NCBI RefSeq assembly: GCF_001955695.1 | Contig: NZ_CP019236.1 | Coordinates: 4,216,001-4,280,000, forward strand | Length of the DNA stretch: 64,000 nucleotides | Source: Rhodoferax koreense | GTDB taxonomy: Bacteria; Pseudomonadota; Gammaproteobacteria; Burkholderiales; Burkholderiaceae_C | Reading direction: 5' to 3' | Shown: one piece after another, positions 48,348-57,575 of the stretch | How the letters are laid out: every line of letters starts with the position of its first letter | Numbering within the stretch: the stretch's first letter is position 1 | Made by a program: the position numbers and the translations under genes | Notes under the pieces: model-generated | Databases searched by the model: none | What the model was told of the DNA's origin: nothing | The model's input: only the letters and a program-made list of their open reading frames with translations

Positions 48348-49526
48348 TTACATCCGCGCACGGCCGACCGCCTGCTCTGCCGCCGCGCGGGCCGAGGCGT
48401 CGATGGCGAGCAGGTCTTCCAGCGTGCCGGGCTTGGAGGGGCGAACCGCCTCCAAAGTTGCAAGGTTGACGTGGTGAATCTGGTCGAAACGGATGCGGCG
48501 GTCGAGAAACGCCGCCACGGCGACCTCGTTGGCCGCGTTCAGCACGGCGCAGGTGCCCGAAGGCGCCTGCAGGCTGTCCCAGGCCAGCTTCAGGCAGGGG
48601 AAGCGCACGAAATCGGGAACCTCGAAGGTCATCGCCGCCATCCGCGCGAAATCCAGCCGCGGCGTGCCGCTTTCGATGCGTTCCGGCCAGGAAAGACCGT
48701 AGGCGATCGGCACCCGCATGTCCGGCGTGCCGAGCTGGGCCATGACCGATGCGTCGTGGAACTGCACCATCGAGTGGATGATCTGCTGCGGATGGATGAC
48801 CACCTCGATCTGCGCCGGTGCCACGCCGAACAGGTACTTGGCCTCGATCACCTCCAGCGCCTTGTTCATCATGGTGGCCGAGTCGACGGAGATCTTGCGG
48901 CCCATCGCAAAATTCGGATGGGCACAGGCCTCTTCCGGGGTGACGTCGCGCAGGCTTGCCGGATCGCGCGTGCGAAACGGACCACCGGACGACGTCAGCA
49001 TGATCTTCTCGATGCGCCGCGGCCACACCGCCGGGTCTTCGGGCAGCGACTGGAACACGGCCGAATGCTCGCTGTCGATCGGCAGCAGCAGCGCGCCGCC
49101 GTCGCGCACGGCCGCCATGAACACCTCGCCGCCGACGACCAGGGCTTCCTTGTTGGCCAAGAGCAAGCGCTTGCCCGCGCGCGCCGCGGCCAGGCAGGGC
49201 GCCAGCCCGGCGGCGCCGACGATGGACGCCATCACGCTGTCGACGTTTTCGTGCGATGCTATGGTTTCCAGAGCATCCTGCGCAAACAGAACCTGCGTCT
49301 GAAGGCCATTTGACTCAAGTTTTTGGGCCAGGTCGCGGGCGTGCGCCGGGCTGGCCATCACCGCGTAACGAGGCCGGAACTGCGCGCATTGCTGCAGCAG
49401 CAGTTCGACCTGGGTGTTGGCGCTGAGCGCAAAGATCTCGAAGCGCTCCGGATGGCGCGCCACCACGTCGAGCGTGTTGCTGCCCACCGAACCGGTGGAG
49501 CCCAGAATCGTCAGGCGTTGTTTCAT
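48348..49526 (-). CDS. dxr: 1-deoxy-D-xylulose-5-phosphate reductoisomerase Dxr (IspC), 392 aa
   Basis: Second step of the MEP isoprenoid pathway. NADPH motif 'LTILGSTGSVGSNTLDV' at the N-terminus, 'ALVVGGEVF', the active site 'PIDSEHSAVFQSL' with metal-binding Glu, and 'MLTSSGGPFR' are clear. ATG 49526 is the family start; an extension to 49556 is rejected. Contains a degenerate interspersed repeat (49258-49319), read as 'QDALETIAS'. Confidence 0.95.
   Translation of the reverse strand: MKQRLTILGSTGSVGSNTLDVVARHPERFEIFALSANTQVELLLQQCAQFRPRYAVMASPAHARDLAQKLESNGLQTQVLFAQDALETIASHENVDSVMASIVGAAGLAPCLAAARAGKRLLLANKEALVVGGEVFMAAVRDGGALLLPIDSEHSAVFQSLPEDPAVWPRRIEKIMLTSSGGPFRTRDPASLRDVTPEEACAHPNFAMGRKISVDSATMMNKALEVIEAKYLFGVAPAQIEVVIHPQQIIHSMVQFHDASVMAQLGTPDMRVPIAYGLSWPERIESGTPRLDFARMAAMTFEVPDFVRFPCLKLAWDSLQAPSGTCAVLNAANEVAVAAFLDRRIRFDQIHHVNLATLEAVRPSKPGTLEDLLAIDASARAAAEQAVGRARM
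49258..49319 (-). repeat. Degenerate interspersed repeat, copy E (inside dxr)
   Basis: GCTATGGTTTCCAGAGCATC..GCGC.. GGCCATTTGACTCAAG pattern. Translated as A-L-E-T-I-A in the shared frame. Confidence 0.55.
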
Positions 49527-49619
49527 TTCAGTGGCGCCCGGCCGCCCGAAGCCCACTGAAGCGCCCCCTTGGGCAGCAGCGATACGCGAAGCGATGAGCG
49601 TGGGGATTGCATTTCGTTG

Positions 49620-50471
49620 TCAAGCCACCGCGGCGTAGAGCATCATCGCCAGCGGCAGCGTCGGCAGCAGCGCATCGACACGGTCGAGCACGCCACCATG
49701 GCCGGGCAGCAGGCCGCTGCTGTCCTTCACGCCGGCGCTGCGCTTGATCAACGACTCGACGAGATCGCCGACCACGCTCATCGCCGCCAGAAAAACCACG
49801 GCCAGCAAGAGCAAGAGCCAATTCTGCGCGGCCAGCCGCGTGTAGAGGCTGGCCACCGGCGCCTGCGCAGCCTGGTCGGCCCAGATCCAGGCCAGCGCCA
49901 GGACGAACACGCCGGCCATGCCGCCCCACACGCCCTCCCAGCTCTTGCCGGGGCTGATGGCGGGTGCCAGCTTGACCTTGGTGAAGCGCAGCCCGAAAGC
50001 CCGGCCCGCGAAATAGGCGCCGATGTCGGCCACCCACACCAGCACCAGGATGGACAACAGGAAGTTCACCCCGATCACCCGCGCCTGGCCCACGGCCAGC
50101 CAGGTCAGGCACAACGCGAGCAGGCCGGCGGCCACCCGCAGCGGCGCGGCGATCGGAGCCCAGCCCGGCACGCCGCGGCGGATCAACCAGCCGCCGGCGA
50201 GCACCCAGGCCGCTCCGACCGGCGCCCACAGCGCAATGCTTGGCCGCGCCAGCCAGCCGTCCTGCCACAGCCAGCCGCACACCAGCACCGCAATCAAGCC
50301 GAGCGTGAGCGAAGCGCCCTGGCCCAGCTTGTTCAGGCGGCCCCATTCCCAGCTGCCGGCGGCGATCAGCACCAGCGCCACGCCGCAGAACGGCTCGGGA
50401 GAGGGATAGAACAGCGCCGGCAGCAGGATGGCCAGCAGGATGATGGCCGTGATGACGCGCTGTTTGAGCAT
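49620..50471 (-). CDS. cdsA: Phosphatidate cytidylyltransferase CdsA, 283 aa
   Basis: Makes CDP-diacylglycerol, precursor of all phospholipids. Multi-pass membrane protein (first helix 'VITAIILLAILLPALFY'). The C-terminal signature 'SVVGDLVESLIKRSAGVKDSSGLLPGHGGVLDRVDALL' contains the conserved Asp/Lys residues. Length is normal. It is between uppS and dxr, with a 93-base gap to dxr that contains imperfect inverted sequence. Confidence 0.94.
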   Translation of the reverse strand: MLKQRVITAIILLAILLPALFYPSPEPFCGVALVLIAAGSWEWGRLNKLGQGASLTLGLIAVLVCGWLWQDGWLARPSIALWAPVGAAWVLAGGWLIRRGVPGWAPIAAPLRVAAGLLALCLTWLAVGQARVIGVNFLLSILVLVWVADIGAYFAGRAFGLRFTKVKLAPAISPGKSWEGVWGGMAGVFVLALAWIWADQAAQAPVASLYTRLAAQNWLLLLLAVVFLAAMSVVGDLVESLIKRSAGVKDSSGLLPGHGGVLDRVDALLPTLPLAMMLYAAVA

Positions 50472-50490
50472 GCAGTGTGGGCCCGAGGAA

Positions 50491-51234
50491 TCAGGCCGAT
50501 GAAGAGGAGGAGGATGCCGTTGCCGCCGGTGCGGCCACCTGGCTCGAGGTCTTGCCGAAACGGCGCTCGCGCCGGCCGAACTCGGCGATCGCGGCGTCCA
50601 GCGCGGCCTCGTCGAACTCGGGCCAGAGTTTGTCGCTGAAATACATTTCCGTATAGGCCGACTGCCACAGCAGGAAGTTGCTGATGCGGAATTCGCCGCC
50701 GGTGCGGATCAGCAGATCCGGATCAGCGCAATGCGCCAGCGCCATGGCGCGGTCCAGGCTTTTTTCGGTGACCGGCTCGCCGGCCGCGACGAGCTTGCGC
50801 GCAGCCTGGGCGATGTCCCAGCGGCCGCCGTAGTTGAAGCAGATGTTGAGCACCAGGCGGCTGTTGCCGGCCGTGGCCTTCTCGGCTTCGAGCAGGCCGT
50901 TGCGCACTTTCTCGGACAGGGCCCCGAGCTCACCGACGAAGTGCAGCTGGGCGCCATTGGCCTTGAGCTTGGGCACTTCCTTGGACAGGACCGTCACCAT
51001 CAGCGACATCAGGCCCGAAACCTCTTCGGCGGGCCGGTCCCAGTTCTCGGAAGAAAAGGCGAACACCGTCAACACGCCGATGTCGCGGTCCAGGCAGGCC
51101 TGCACGCATCGGCGCAGCGATTCCACGCCCTGGTGGTGGCCGGCGACACGCGGCAGGAAACGGCGCGTCGCCCAGCGGCCGTTGCCGTCCATGACGATGG
51201 CGATGTGGTGGGGAACGCGTGAAGAGACAGCCAT
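50491..51234 (-). CDS. uppS: Undecaprenyl diphosphate synthase UppS, 247 aa
   Basis: cis-Prenyltransferase making the C55 carrier for cell-wall synthesis. Motif 'HIAIVMDGNGRWATRR' (catalytic Asp, with 'HHQGVESL'), 'FAFSSENWDRP', and the C-terminal 'DLLIRTGGEFRISNFLLWQSAYTEMYF' are intact. The gene is followed by cdsA with a 19-base gap. A Ser-rich tail is unusual but not alarming. Confidence 0.95.
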   Translation of the reverse strand: MAVSSRVPHHIAIVMDGNGRWATRRFLPRVAGHHQGVESLRRCVQACLDRDIGVLTVFAFSSENWDRPAEEVSGLMSLMVTVLSKEVPKLKANGAQLHFVGELGALSEKVRNGLLEAEKATAGNSRLVLNICFNYGGRWDIAQAARKLVAAGEPVTEKSLDRAMALAHCADPDLLIRTGGEFRISNFLLWQSAYTEMYFSDKLWPEFDEAALDAAIAEFGRRERRFGKTSSQVAAPAATASSSSSSA

Positions 51235-51275
51235 TGGCAGAATGAAAGAAAACAGGGAAGTATGAGGCCGTTGCC

Positions 51276-51836
51276 TCAGACCGCCATGATTTCCTGTTCC
51301 TTGCTCGCCACCAGTTGGTCGATGCCGGCGATGTGGCGGTCGGTCGTCTTCTGGATGTCGGCTTCGGCGCGCTTCTGGTCGTCTTCGGACGCGAGCTTGT
51401 CCTTGACCAGTTTCTTCACCGATTCGTTGGCGTCGCGGCGCAGGTTGCGCACGGCGATCTTGGCGCTTTCACCCTCGTTGCGCACCAGTTTGGTCATTTC
51501 CTTGCGGCGCTCTTCGCTCATGGCCGGCAGCGGCACACGGATGAGATCGCCCATGGACGCGGGGTTCAGACCCAGGTCGCTTTCGCGGATGGCCTTCTCG
51601 ATCTTGGCGCCCATGCCTTTTTCCCAAGGCTGGACGCTGATGGTGCGCGAGTCGAGCAGCGAGACGTTGGCCACCTGGCTGATCGGCACCGCCGAACCGT
51701 AATAGTCCACATGCACACTGTCGAGCAGCGCGGGATTGGCGCGGCCGGTGCGGATCTTGGTGAGGTTGTTCTTGAAAGCGGCGATGGACTGGTCCATCTT
51801 CGTTTCGGTGTTGCTTTTGATGTCAGCAATCGTCAT
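51276..51836 (-). CDS. frr: Ribosome recycling factor, 186 aa
   Basis: Splits post-termination ribosomes with EF-G. Three-helix bundle with '[34 protein letters not shown]', the '[24 protein letters not shown]' motif and the C-terminal '[21 protein letters not shown]'. Length is standard. It lies between pyrH and uppS, as in E. coli. Confidence 0.96.
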   Translation of the reverse strand: MTIADIKSNTETKMDQSIAAFKNNLTKIRTGRANPALLDSVHVDYYGSAVPISQVANVSLLDSRTISVQPWEKGMGAKIEKAIRESDLGLNPASMGDLIRVPLPAMSEERRKEMTKLVRNEGESAKIAVRNLRRDANESVKKLVKDKLASEDDQKRAEADIQKTTDRHIAGIDQLVASKEQEIMAV

Positions 51837-51908
51837 GTTTCTTCCTCATTGGCCCGGTGAAGGATCACGCGAGCCGGTGAAAACGGTCAGGCCCGAACCA
51901 GGTGCGAA

Positions 51909-52631
51909 TCAGGCGTAAACCAGCGTACCTTCGTCTTCGCCCATGACCACCCGTTTGAGTGCGCCGTGCTTGAAGATCGAGAACACCTTGATCGGCAGCT
52001 TCTGATCACGGCACAGGGCAAACGCCGTGGCATCCATGATGCCCAGGTTGCGCGACATGGCTTCATCGAACGACAGCTTGGTGTACCGCGTCGCGGTGGC
52101 ATCGAGCTTCGGGTCGGCAGTATAGACACCATCGACCTTGGTCGCCTTCAGCACCACTTCGGCACCGATCTCCGCGCCACGCAGCGCGGCCGCCGTGTCG
52201 GTGGTGAAGAACGGATTGCCCGTGCCCGCCGCAAACACCACGACCTTGCCTTCTTCCAGGTACTGCAGCGCCTTCGGCCGCACATAGGGCTCGACCACCT
52301 GCTCGATGGCGATGGCCGACATCACACGTGCGACCAGGCCGGCCTTGTTCATGGTGTCGGCCAGCGCCAATGCGTTCATCACCGTGGCCAACATGCCCAT
52401 GTAGTCGGCCGTGGCCCGGTCGATGCCGGTCGAGCCGCCGGCCACACCGCGAAAGATGTTGCCGCCACCGATCACCACCGCCACTTCAACCCCCAGCCGA
52501 GTGACCTCGGCCACCTCCTCCACCATGCGCACGATGGTGTCGCGGTTGATACCGAACTGATCGTCGCCCATCAGAGCCTCGCCGGACAGCTTGAGCAAAA
52601 TACGCTTGTGGGCTGGCTTGGCGATGGTCAT
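51909..52631 (-). CDS. pyrH: Uridylate kinase PyrH, 240 aa
   Basis: Phosphorylates UMP to UDP. Amino-acid-kinase fold with '[15 protein letters not shown]', '[14 protein letters not shown]', '[16 protein letters not shown]', '[32 protein letters not shown]' and the terminal '[24 protein letters not shown]'. The ATG at 52631 has AAGGAG upstream. Lies between tsf and frr. Confidence 0.96.
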   Translation of the reverse strand: MTIAKPAHKRILLKLSGEALMGDDQFGINRDTIVRMVEEVAEVTRLGVEVAVVIGGGNIFRGVAGGSTGIDRATADYMGMLATVMNALALADTMNKAGLVARVMSAIAIEQVVEPYVRPKALQYLEEGKVVVFAAGTGNPFFTTDTAAALRGAEIGAEVVLKATKVDGVYTADPKLDATATRYTKLSFDEAMSRNLGIMDATAFALCRDQKLPIKVFSIFKHGALKRVVMGEDEGTLVYA

Positions 52632-52743
52632 GGAGACTCCTTGAAACGGTGGAAGAGGATTGAAGATGGGAAGGATGGTATCGGCAAAATGTGTCGCTTG
52701 ATCGGCGCTGGACAGGCAGTTGGTCGCTAAAAGAAACGACGTA

Positions 52744-53664
52744 TCAGGCCGAAGCCTTGGCGGCGGCCACTTGCGCGGCCACTTCGGCGGCGAAGTCGTC
52801 GACCTTCTTCTCGATGCCTTCACCCACGACGTACAGCGTGAACGCCTTGACGTTGGTGCCGGCGGCCTTGAGCATCTGCTCGACGCTTTGCTTGTCGTTC
52901 TTCACGAAGGCCTGGTTGAACAGCGAGACTTCCTTGAGGTACTTCTGCACGCCGCCTTCGACGCGCTTGGCGACGATCTCGTCGGACTGCACGGGCTTGC
53001 CGGCGGCCACGGCGGTTGCCGCGTCTTCGGCGGCCTTGGCGGCGGCCACCGAACGCTCCTTGGCGATCAGTTCGGCGGGCACGTCGGCGCTGGTCAGCGC
53101 GACAGGCTTCATGGCGGCGATGTGCATGGCCACGTCCTTGGCGGCGACTTCGTCACCCTCGAACTCGACGACCACCCCGATGCGCGTGCCGTGCAGGTAG
53201 CTGGCGAGCTTGCTGCCGCTGAAATACTTGAAGCGGCGGAAGCTCATGTTCTCGCCGATCTTGCCGATCAGGCCGGCGCGCACGTCTTCCAGCGTCGGGC
53301 CGAAGCCGTCCTGGGCGTAAGGCAGTGCGCTCAGGGCGGCGACATCGGCCGGATTGTTCTTGGCGATCAGTTCGACCGCACCCTTGGCCAGCGCCAGGAA
53401 GCTGTCGTTCTTGGTCACGAAATCGGTTTCGCAGTTGACTTCGAGCAGCGCACCGGTCTGGCCTTCGATGAAGCTCACGACCACGCCTTCGGCGGTCACG
53501 CGGGAAGCGGCCTTGCCGGCCTTGCTGCCGAGCTTGACGCGCAGCAGTTCCTCGGCCTTGGCCATGTCGCCACCGGCTTCGGTCAGCGCCTTCTTGCATT
53601 CCATCATCGGGGCATCGGTCTTGCCACGCAGTTCAGCGACCATGCTTGCGGTAATTGCAGCCAT
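52744..53664 (-). CDS. tsf: Translation elongation factor Ts, 306 aa
   Basis: Guanine-exchange factor for EF-Tu. N-terminal '[42 protein letters not shown]' and the core '[13 protein letters not shown]' are hallmark segments. It follows rpsB after a hairpin with a T-run, which could reduce read-through so that Ts is made in smaller amounts than S2. Confidence 0.96.
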   Translation of the reverse strand: MAAITASMVAELRGKTDAPMMECKKALTEAGGDMAKAEELLRVKLGSKAGKAASRVTAEGVVVSFIEGQTGALLEVNCETDFVTKNDSFLALAKGAVELIAKNNPADVAALSALPYAQDGFGPTLEDVRAGLIGKIGENMSFRRFKYFSGSKLASYLHGTRIGVVVEFEGDEVAAKDVAMHIAAMKPVALTSADVPAELIAKERSVAAAKAAEDAATAVAAGKPVQSDEIVAKRVEGGVQKYLKEVSLFNQAFVKNDKQSVEQMLKAAGTNVKAFTLYVVGEGIEKKVDDFAAEVAAQVAAAKASA

Positions 53665-53700
53665 TTGTGTTCTCCGTCTTCACATCATTGAATTGAAACT

Positions 53701-53724
53701 AAAAAAAAGGGGGCCAGGGCCCCG
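53701..53724 (-). terminator. Terminator/attenuator between rpsB and tsf
   Basis: On the - strand a GC-rich stem (GGGGCC / GGCCCC) is followed by a run of eight Ts. Located 57 bases after the rpsB stop; partial read-through would still express tsf and the genes beyond. Confidence 0.8.
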
Positions 53725-53780
53725 CTTTCCTCTTTGCTCCCTGCGCGGTGCGTCGCAACGCGCTGCCGGGAGCTGCGAAC

Positions 53781-54530
53781 TCAGGCCGCGGCCTCGTTCA
53801 CTTCCACGAATTCGTCGCTGGTTTCGGACACGGCCTTGACCACGTCGTTGACCGCGTTGGAGCGGCCTTCGATGATCGCGTCGGCAATGCCGCGGGCATA
53901 CAGCGTGACGGCCTTGGACGAGTCGTCGTTGCCGGGGATCACGTAGTCGATGCCTTCAGGCGAGTGGTTGGAGTCGACCACGCCGATCAGCGGGATGCCG
54001 AGCTTCCTGGCTTCCGCGATGGCGATCTTGTGGTAGCCGACGTCGATCACGAAGATGGCGTCAGGCAGCGCGTTCATGTCCTGGATGCCGCCGATGTCCT
54101 TTTCCAGCTTGGCCATTTCGCGGGCGAACATCAGCTGCTCCTTCTTGCTCATGCTGTCCAGGCCGGCTTCCTGCTGGGTCTTCATGTCCTTCAGGCGCTT
54201 GATCGAGGTCTTGACGGTCTTGAAGTTGGTGAGCATGCCGCCGAGCCAACGCTGGTCGACGAAAGGCACGCCAGCGCGCTGGGCTTCGCCGGCGACGATT
54301 TCGCGGGCCTGGCGCTTGGTGCCGACCATCAGGATGGTGCCGCGGTTGGCCGACAGTTGCTTCACGAACTTGGCCGCTTCCTGGAACATCGGCAGCGATT
54401 TTTCCAGGTTGATGATGTGGATCTTGTTGCGGTGACCAAAGATGAACGGAGCCATCTTGGGGTTCCAGAAACGGGTCTGGTGGCCGAAATGAACGCCGGC
54501 TTCCAGCATTTCACGCATCGTGACTGACAT
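53781..54530 (-). CDS. rpsB: 30S ribosomal protein S2, 249 aa
   Basis: Ribosomal protein of the small subunit. Signatures '[22 protein letters not shown]', '[19 protein letters not shown]', '[15 protein letters not shown]' and '[27 protein letters not shown]'. It is the first gene of the rpsB-tsf-pyrH-frr-... cluster. The promoter appears to be far upstream, giving a long leader. Confidence 0.97.
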   Translation of the reverse strand: MSVTMREMLEAGVHFGHQTRFWNPKMAPFIFGHRNKIHIINLEKSLPMFQEAAKFVKQLSANRGTILMVGTKRQAREIVAGEAQRAGVPFVDQRWLGGMLTNFKTVKTSIKRLKDMKTQQEAGLDSMSKKEQLMFAREMAKLEKDIGGIQDMNALPDAIFVIDVGYHKIAIAEARKLGIPLIGVVDSNHSPEGIDYVIPGNDDSSKAVTLYARGIADAIIEGRSNAVNDVVKAVSETSDEFVEVNEAAA

Positions 54531-54749
54531 GGGATTTACTCCAAAGGTTGGGTCTAAAATTCAGTCCGATTTGCACACTGCATACACCAATTCGCTGAAA
54601 TGCGGGCTGGCGCAAAAAATGCAACACCTTGAATGGACTGCTTTGCGATTAGTTTTACCGTTGTCGCTTCATCGCTGAAACCGAAAGCTTCGGACTGTTT
54701 GGATGAAGTGGCTTGACACAGCCTTTCGACTGATCGGCAAAACCCCGGG

Positions 54750-54755
54750 ATTCTA
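54750..54755 (-). promoter_or_regulatory. Possible -10 of the rpsB promoter, with a long leader
   Basis: TAGAAT on the - strand in a TATGGTAGAATCCC context, about 220 bases before the rpsB ATG. The -35 is not clear. The leader (54531-54743) contains a CCGAA-GCT-TTCGG hairpin and could hold an S2 autoregulatory element. Confidence 0.45.
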
Positions 54756-54775
54756 CCATAGGCGCCGTACCCAAG

Positions 54776-56155
54776 ATGATCCAAGACCTGACCGCGACCC
54801 GGGAGCAGATTCGCTCCAACCACACCAACCCCTCGGCCGAGATCGAGAAATCCATCGCCGCGGCTCAGTCCGCCGCCTGCAGGAACGCGTTCCTGCTGCC
54901 GATGTTCGATACCGCGCGGGCGCGGGCCGCCGAGCCCGGCATCGCCGCCCGGCCGCTGGCCGGCCTGGCGTTTTCGGTAAAGGACCTGTTCGACGTGGCC
55001 GGCCAGGTCAGCACCGCCGGCTCGAAAGTGCTGGCCGACGACACCCCGGCCCACGTCGACTGCCCCGCCGTGGCCCGCCTGCATGCCGCGGGCGGGAGCC
55101 TCGTCGGGCGCACCAACATGGTGGAGTTCGCGTTCTCCGGCGTCGGCATCAATCCTCATTTCGGCACACCGTCGGCCTGGGACGGCCGTTACGACCTGGC
55201 GCCCGGCCCGATCCCCGGCACCGACCACACCGTGGCGCGCGTGCCCGGCGGCTCCTCGTCGGGTGCGGCCGTTTCGGTGGCCACCGGCGCGGCCTTCATC
55301 GGCCTGGGCTCGGATACGGGCGGCTCGATCCGCATCCCGGCCGCGCTCAACGGCATCGTCGGCTTCAAGAACACCGCACGCTTGGTGCCGACCACGGGCG
55401 CGATCCCGCTGTCCACCACGCTCGACACGGTCTGCGCCATGACGCGCACGGTGCGCGACGCGGTGCTGGCGCATGAGATCCTCAGCGCGCGCAGCGTGCC
55501 GCGCTTGCCCAGGCCGGTCTCGGCCATGCGCCTGGCCGTGGCGCGCACGGTGATGCTCGACGCCATGGACCACACCGTGGCCGACGCCTTCTCGCGCAGC
55601 CTCCAACGCCTGCGCGACGCCGGCGCCACCGTGGTGGAAGTGCCGATGCCCGAGATCGGCGAACTCGCCGGCATGAACGCCAGCGGCGGCTTTTCGGCCG
55701 CGGAGAGCTACGCCTGGCATCGCCGGCTGGTCAGCGTCGGCGACAGCGTGCGTTCGCAATACGATCCCCGTGTGCTGGCGCGCATCGAACGCGGCGCGCA
55801 GATGCGTGCCTATGAATACTTCGAACTGGTGGCCGCTCGGCGCGCCTGGATCACGCGCATGGAAGCCGCGCTGCAGGGCTTCGACGCGGTCGTCTCTCCC
55901 ACCGTGCCGATCGTGCCGCCGCCGATCGCCAACCTCGCGCCGAACCCGGCGCACGACGACGCCTTCTTCCGCGTCAACGCGCTGCTGCTGCGCAACCCGA
56001 GCGTGGTCAACATGCTCGACGGCTGCGCCATCTCCCTGCCCTGCCACGCGCCGGGCGAACTGCCCGTCGGCCTGATGCTGTGGCAATCGGCAATGCACGA
56101 CGACGTCTTGCTGAACCTGGCACTCGACATCGAGCCGCTGCTGCAATTTCGATAG
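54776..56155 (+). CDS. Amidase (amidase-signature family), 459 aa
   Basis: Hydrolase of the amidase-signature superfamily with a Ser-Ser-Lys triad. The Lys is in 'FSVKDLFDVAG' (about residue 69), the cis-Ser and nucleophile in 'PGGSSSGAAVSVATGAAFIGLGSDTGGSIR'. Substrate is uncertain: relatives include GatA, fatty-acid amide, aryl-amide and allophanate/ureide hydrolases; there is no GatB/GatC here. Cytoplasmic. It is divergent from rpsB and is followed by a D-amino-acid dehydrogenase gene. Its last codons and its TAG stop fall within a degenerate interspersed repeat (56143-56195). Confidence 0.88.
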   Translation: MIQDLTATREQIRSNHTNPSAEIEKSIAAAQSAACRNAFLLPMFDTARARAAEPGIAARPLAGLAFSVKDLFDVAGQVSTAGSKVLADDTPAHVDCPAVARLHAAGGSLVGRTNMVEFAFSGVGINPHFGTPSAWDGRYDLAPGPIPGTDHTVARVPGGSSSGAAVSVATGAAFIGLGSDTGGSIRIPAALNGIVGFKNTARLVPTTGAIPLSTTLDTVCAMTRTVRDAVLAHEILSARSVPRLPRPVSAMRLAVARTVMLDAMDHTVADAFSRSLQRLRDAGATVVEVPMPEIGELAGMNASGGFSAAESYAWHRRLVSVGDSVRSQYDPRVLARIERGAQMRAYEYFELVAARRAWITRMEAALQGFDAVVSPTVPIVPPPIANLAPNPAHDDAFFRVNALLLRNPSVVNMLDGCAISLPCHAPGELPVGLMLWQSAMHDDVLLNLALDIEPLLQFR

Positions 56156-56195
56156 CTGGTCGCGCAATTAGAATCTGCGCCGCGGCTCATATGAG
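56143..56195 (+). repeat. Degenerate interspersed repeat, copy G, supplying the amidase stop codon
   Basis: AATTTCGATAGCTGGTCGCGC..TCTGCGC..GCTCATATGA pattern. The TAG at 56153-56155, the amidase stop, is the TAG of GATAGC, the conserved core. Confidence 0.55.
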
Positions 56196-56254
56196 TGATA
56201 TGCGCCAACGCAGTACAAGGTTTGCATGAAGTTATTGAGTTCCAGGACGGTCGC

Positions 56255-57526
56255 ATGAAGATCGCCGTCATCGGCGCCGGGGTCATCGGCGTCACCACCG
56301 CGTTCGAACTGGCCGCCGACGGCCACGCGGTCACGGTTTTCGAGCGGCGCAGCGCCGCCGCCGAGGAAACCAGTTTCGCCAACGCCGGCCTGATCGCGCC
56401 GGGTTATGTCACCCCCTGGGCCGCGCCGGGCATGCCGAAGAAGGTGCTGGCCAGCCTGTTCAGCCGGCACGCGCCGGTGAAGCTGGCGCTGCCCCTGTCG
56501 GGCGCCGACATCGGCTGGATGTGGAAATGGTTCCAGGCGTGCAAGCTCGAAACCTACCTGGCCAACCGCGCCCGCATGCAGCGCCTGGCCTTCTACAGCC
56601 GGGAAAGGCTGCACCTGCTGACGGCCGAGTTGCGCTTCGAATACGACCGCAGCGACGGCTACATGGTGCTGCTGCGCGCCGAGAAGGATCGCGCGCTGGT
56701 GCAGCCCGGGGTGCAGGTGCTGCGCGACGCGGGCGTGAAATTCAAGGAGCTCGACGCCGATGGCGCGCGCCAGATCGAACCCGCGCTCAGCACCGACACG
56801 CCGCTGCTCGGCGCGGTGCACCTGCCCGACGACGAGGTCGGCAACTGCCGGCAGTTCACCATGCTGCTCAAGGCCGAGGCCCAGCGCATGGGTGTGAATT
56901 TCGAGTTCAATCGCACCGTAGCGCAGATAGAGACTGCGGGAGGCGCTTCCGTAAAGATAGCAAACGAGCCCGCGCCTCGCAGCTTCGACGCCATCGTGCT
57001 GTGCGCCGGCGTGGCCTCGGCCGCGCTGCTGCGGCCCATGGGCGTGAAAGTACCGCTGGCCGCCGTCTACGGCTATTCGATCACCGCCAACATCCGCGAG
57101 CCGCTGAACGCGCCGCGCAGTGCGGTGATGGACGAACGCTACAAGGTGGCGATCTCGCGGCTGGGCCAGCGCGTGCGCGTGGCCGGCAGCGCCGAGATCG
57201 GCGGCCAGCTCCAAACCAAGCGCGAGGCGGCGGTGCAGACCCTCTACAAGGTGCTGCACGACTGGTTTCCGGGCGCCGCCCAGCTTGCCAACGGCGTCGG
57301 TGGCGTGCAGGAATGGAAGGGCGCGCGGCCCATGCTGCCCGACGGCCCGCCCATCGTCGGCGCGGCGCCGGATGCCAGTGGCCAGCGCCGGCTGTGGCTC
57401 AACCTCGGCCACGGCTCGAGCGGCTGGGCGCTGAGCTGCGGCAGCGCCCGCGCCATCGCCGACCTGGTGGCCGGCCGCACGCCGGAAGTGGACCTGGACG
57501 GCCTGGGCTTCGACCGCCTGCGCTGA
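56255..57526 (+). CDS. dadA: D-amino-acid dehydrogenase (DadA family), 423 aa
   Basis: FAD-dependent oxidase/dehydrogenase that deaminates D-amino acids (e.g. D-alanine) and feeds electrons to quinone. N-terminal 'MKIAVIGAGVIGVTTAFELAADG' is the dinucleotide fold with GxGxxG; 'ANAGLIAPGYVTPWAAPGMP' and C-terminal 'GARPMLPDGPPIVGAAP' and 'LNLGHGSSGWALSCGSARAIADL' are typical of DadA. ATG 56255 has AGGA 7 bases upstream. Repeat copy F (56921-56983) encodes 'VAQIETAGGASVKIAN'. No dadX racemase is adjacent. The amidase upstream may supply substrates, but this is only suggested by proximity. Confidence 0.88.
   Translation: MKIAVIGAGVIGVTTAFELAADGHAVTVFERRSAAAEETSFANAGLIAPGYVTPWAAPGMPKKVLASLFSRHAPVKLALPLSGADIGWMWKWFQACKLETYLANRARMQRLAFYSRERLHLLTAELRFEYDRSDGYMVLLRAEKDRALVQPGVQVLRDAGVKFKELDADGARQIEPALSTDTPLLGAVHLPDDEVGNCRQFTMLLKAEAQRMGVNFEFNRTVAQIETAGGASVKIANEPAPRSFDAIVLCAGVASAALLRPMGVKVPLAAVYGYSITANIREPLNAPRSAVMDERYKVAISRLGQRVRVAGSAEIGGQLQTKREAAVQTLYKVLHDWFPGAAQLANGVGGVQEWKGARPMLPDGPPIVGAAPDASGQRRLWLNLGHGSSGWALSCGSARAIADLVAGRTPEVDLDGLGFDRLR
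56921..56983 (+). repeat. Degenerate interspersed repeat, copy F (inside dadA)
   Basis: Weaker match, in inverse orientation to copies A-C on the plus strand, but the translated segment A-S-V-K-I-A keeps the same frame as the others. Confidence 0.4.
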
Positions 57527-57575
57527 ACGGGCTTTGCAGGTGGCGGGATCCAAGTCGGCTGGATCACAATAGGCC

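Noticed and set aside
55189..55674. Open frames on the - strand within the amidase gene
   Set aside because: Antisense shadows; the amidase frame carries the full Ser-Ser-Lys signature.
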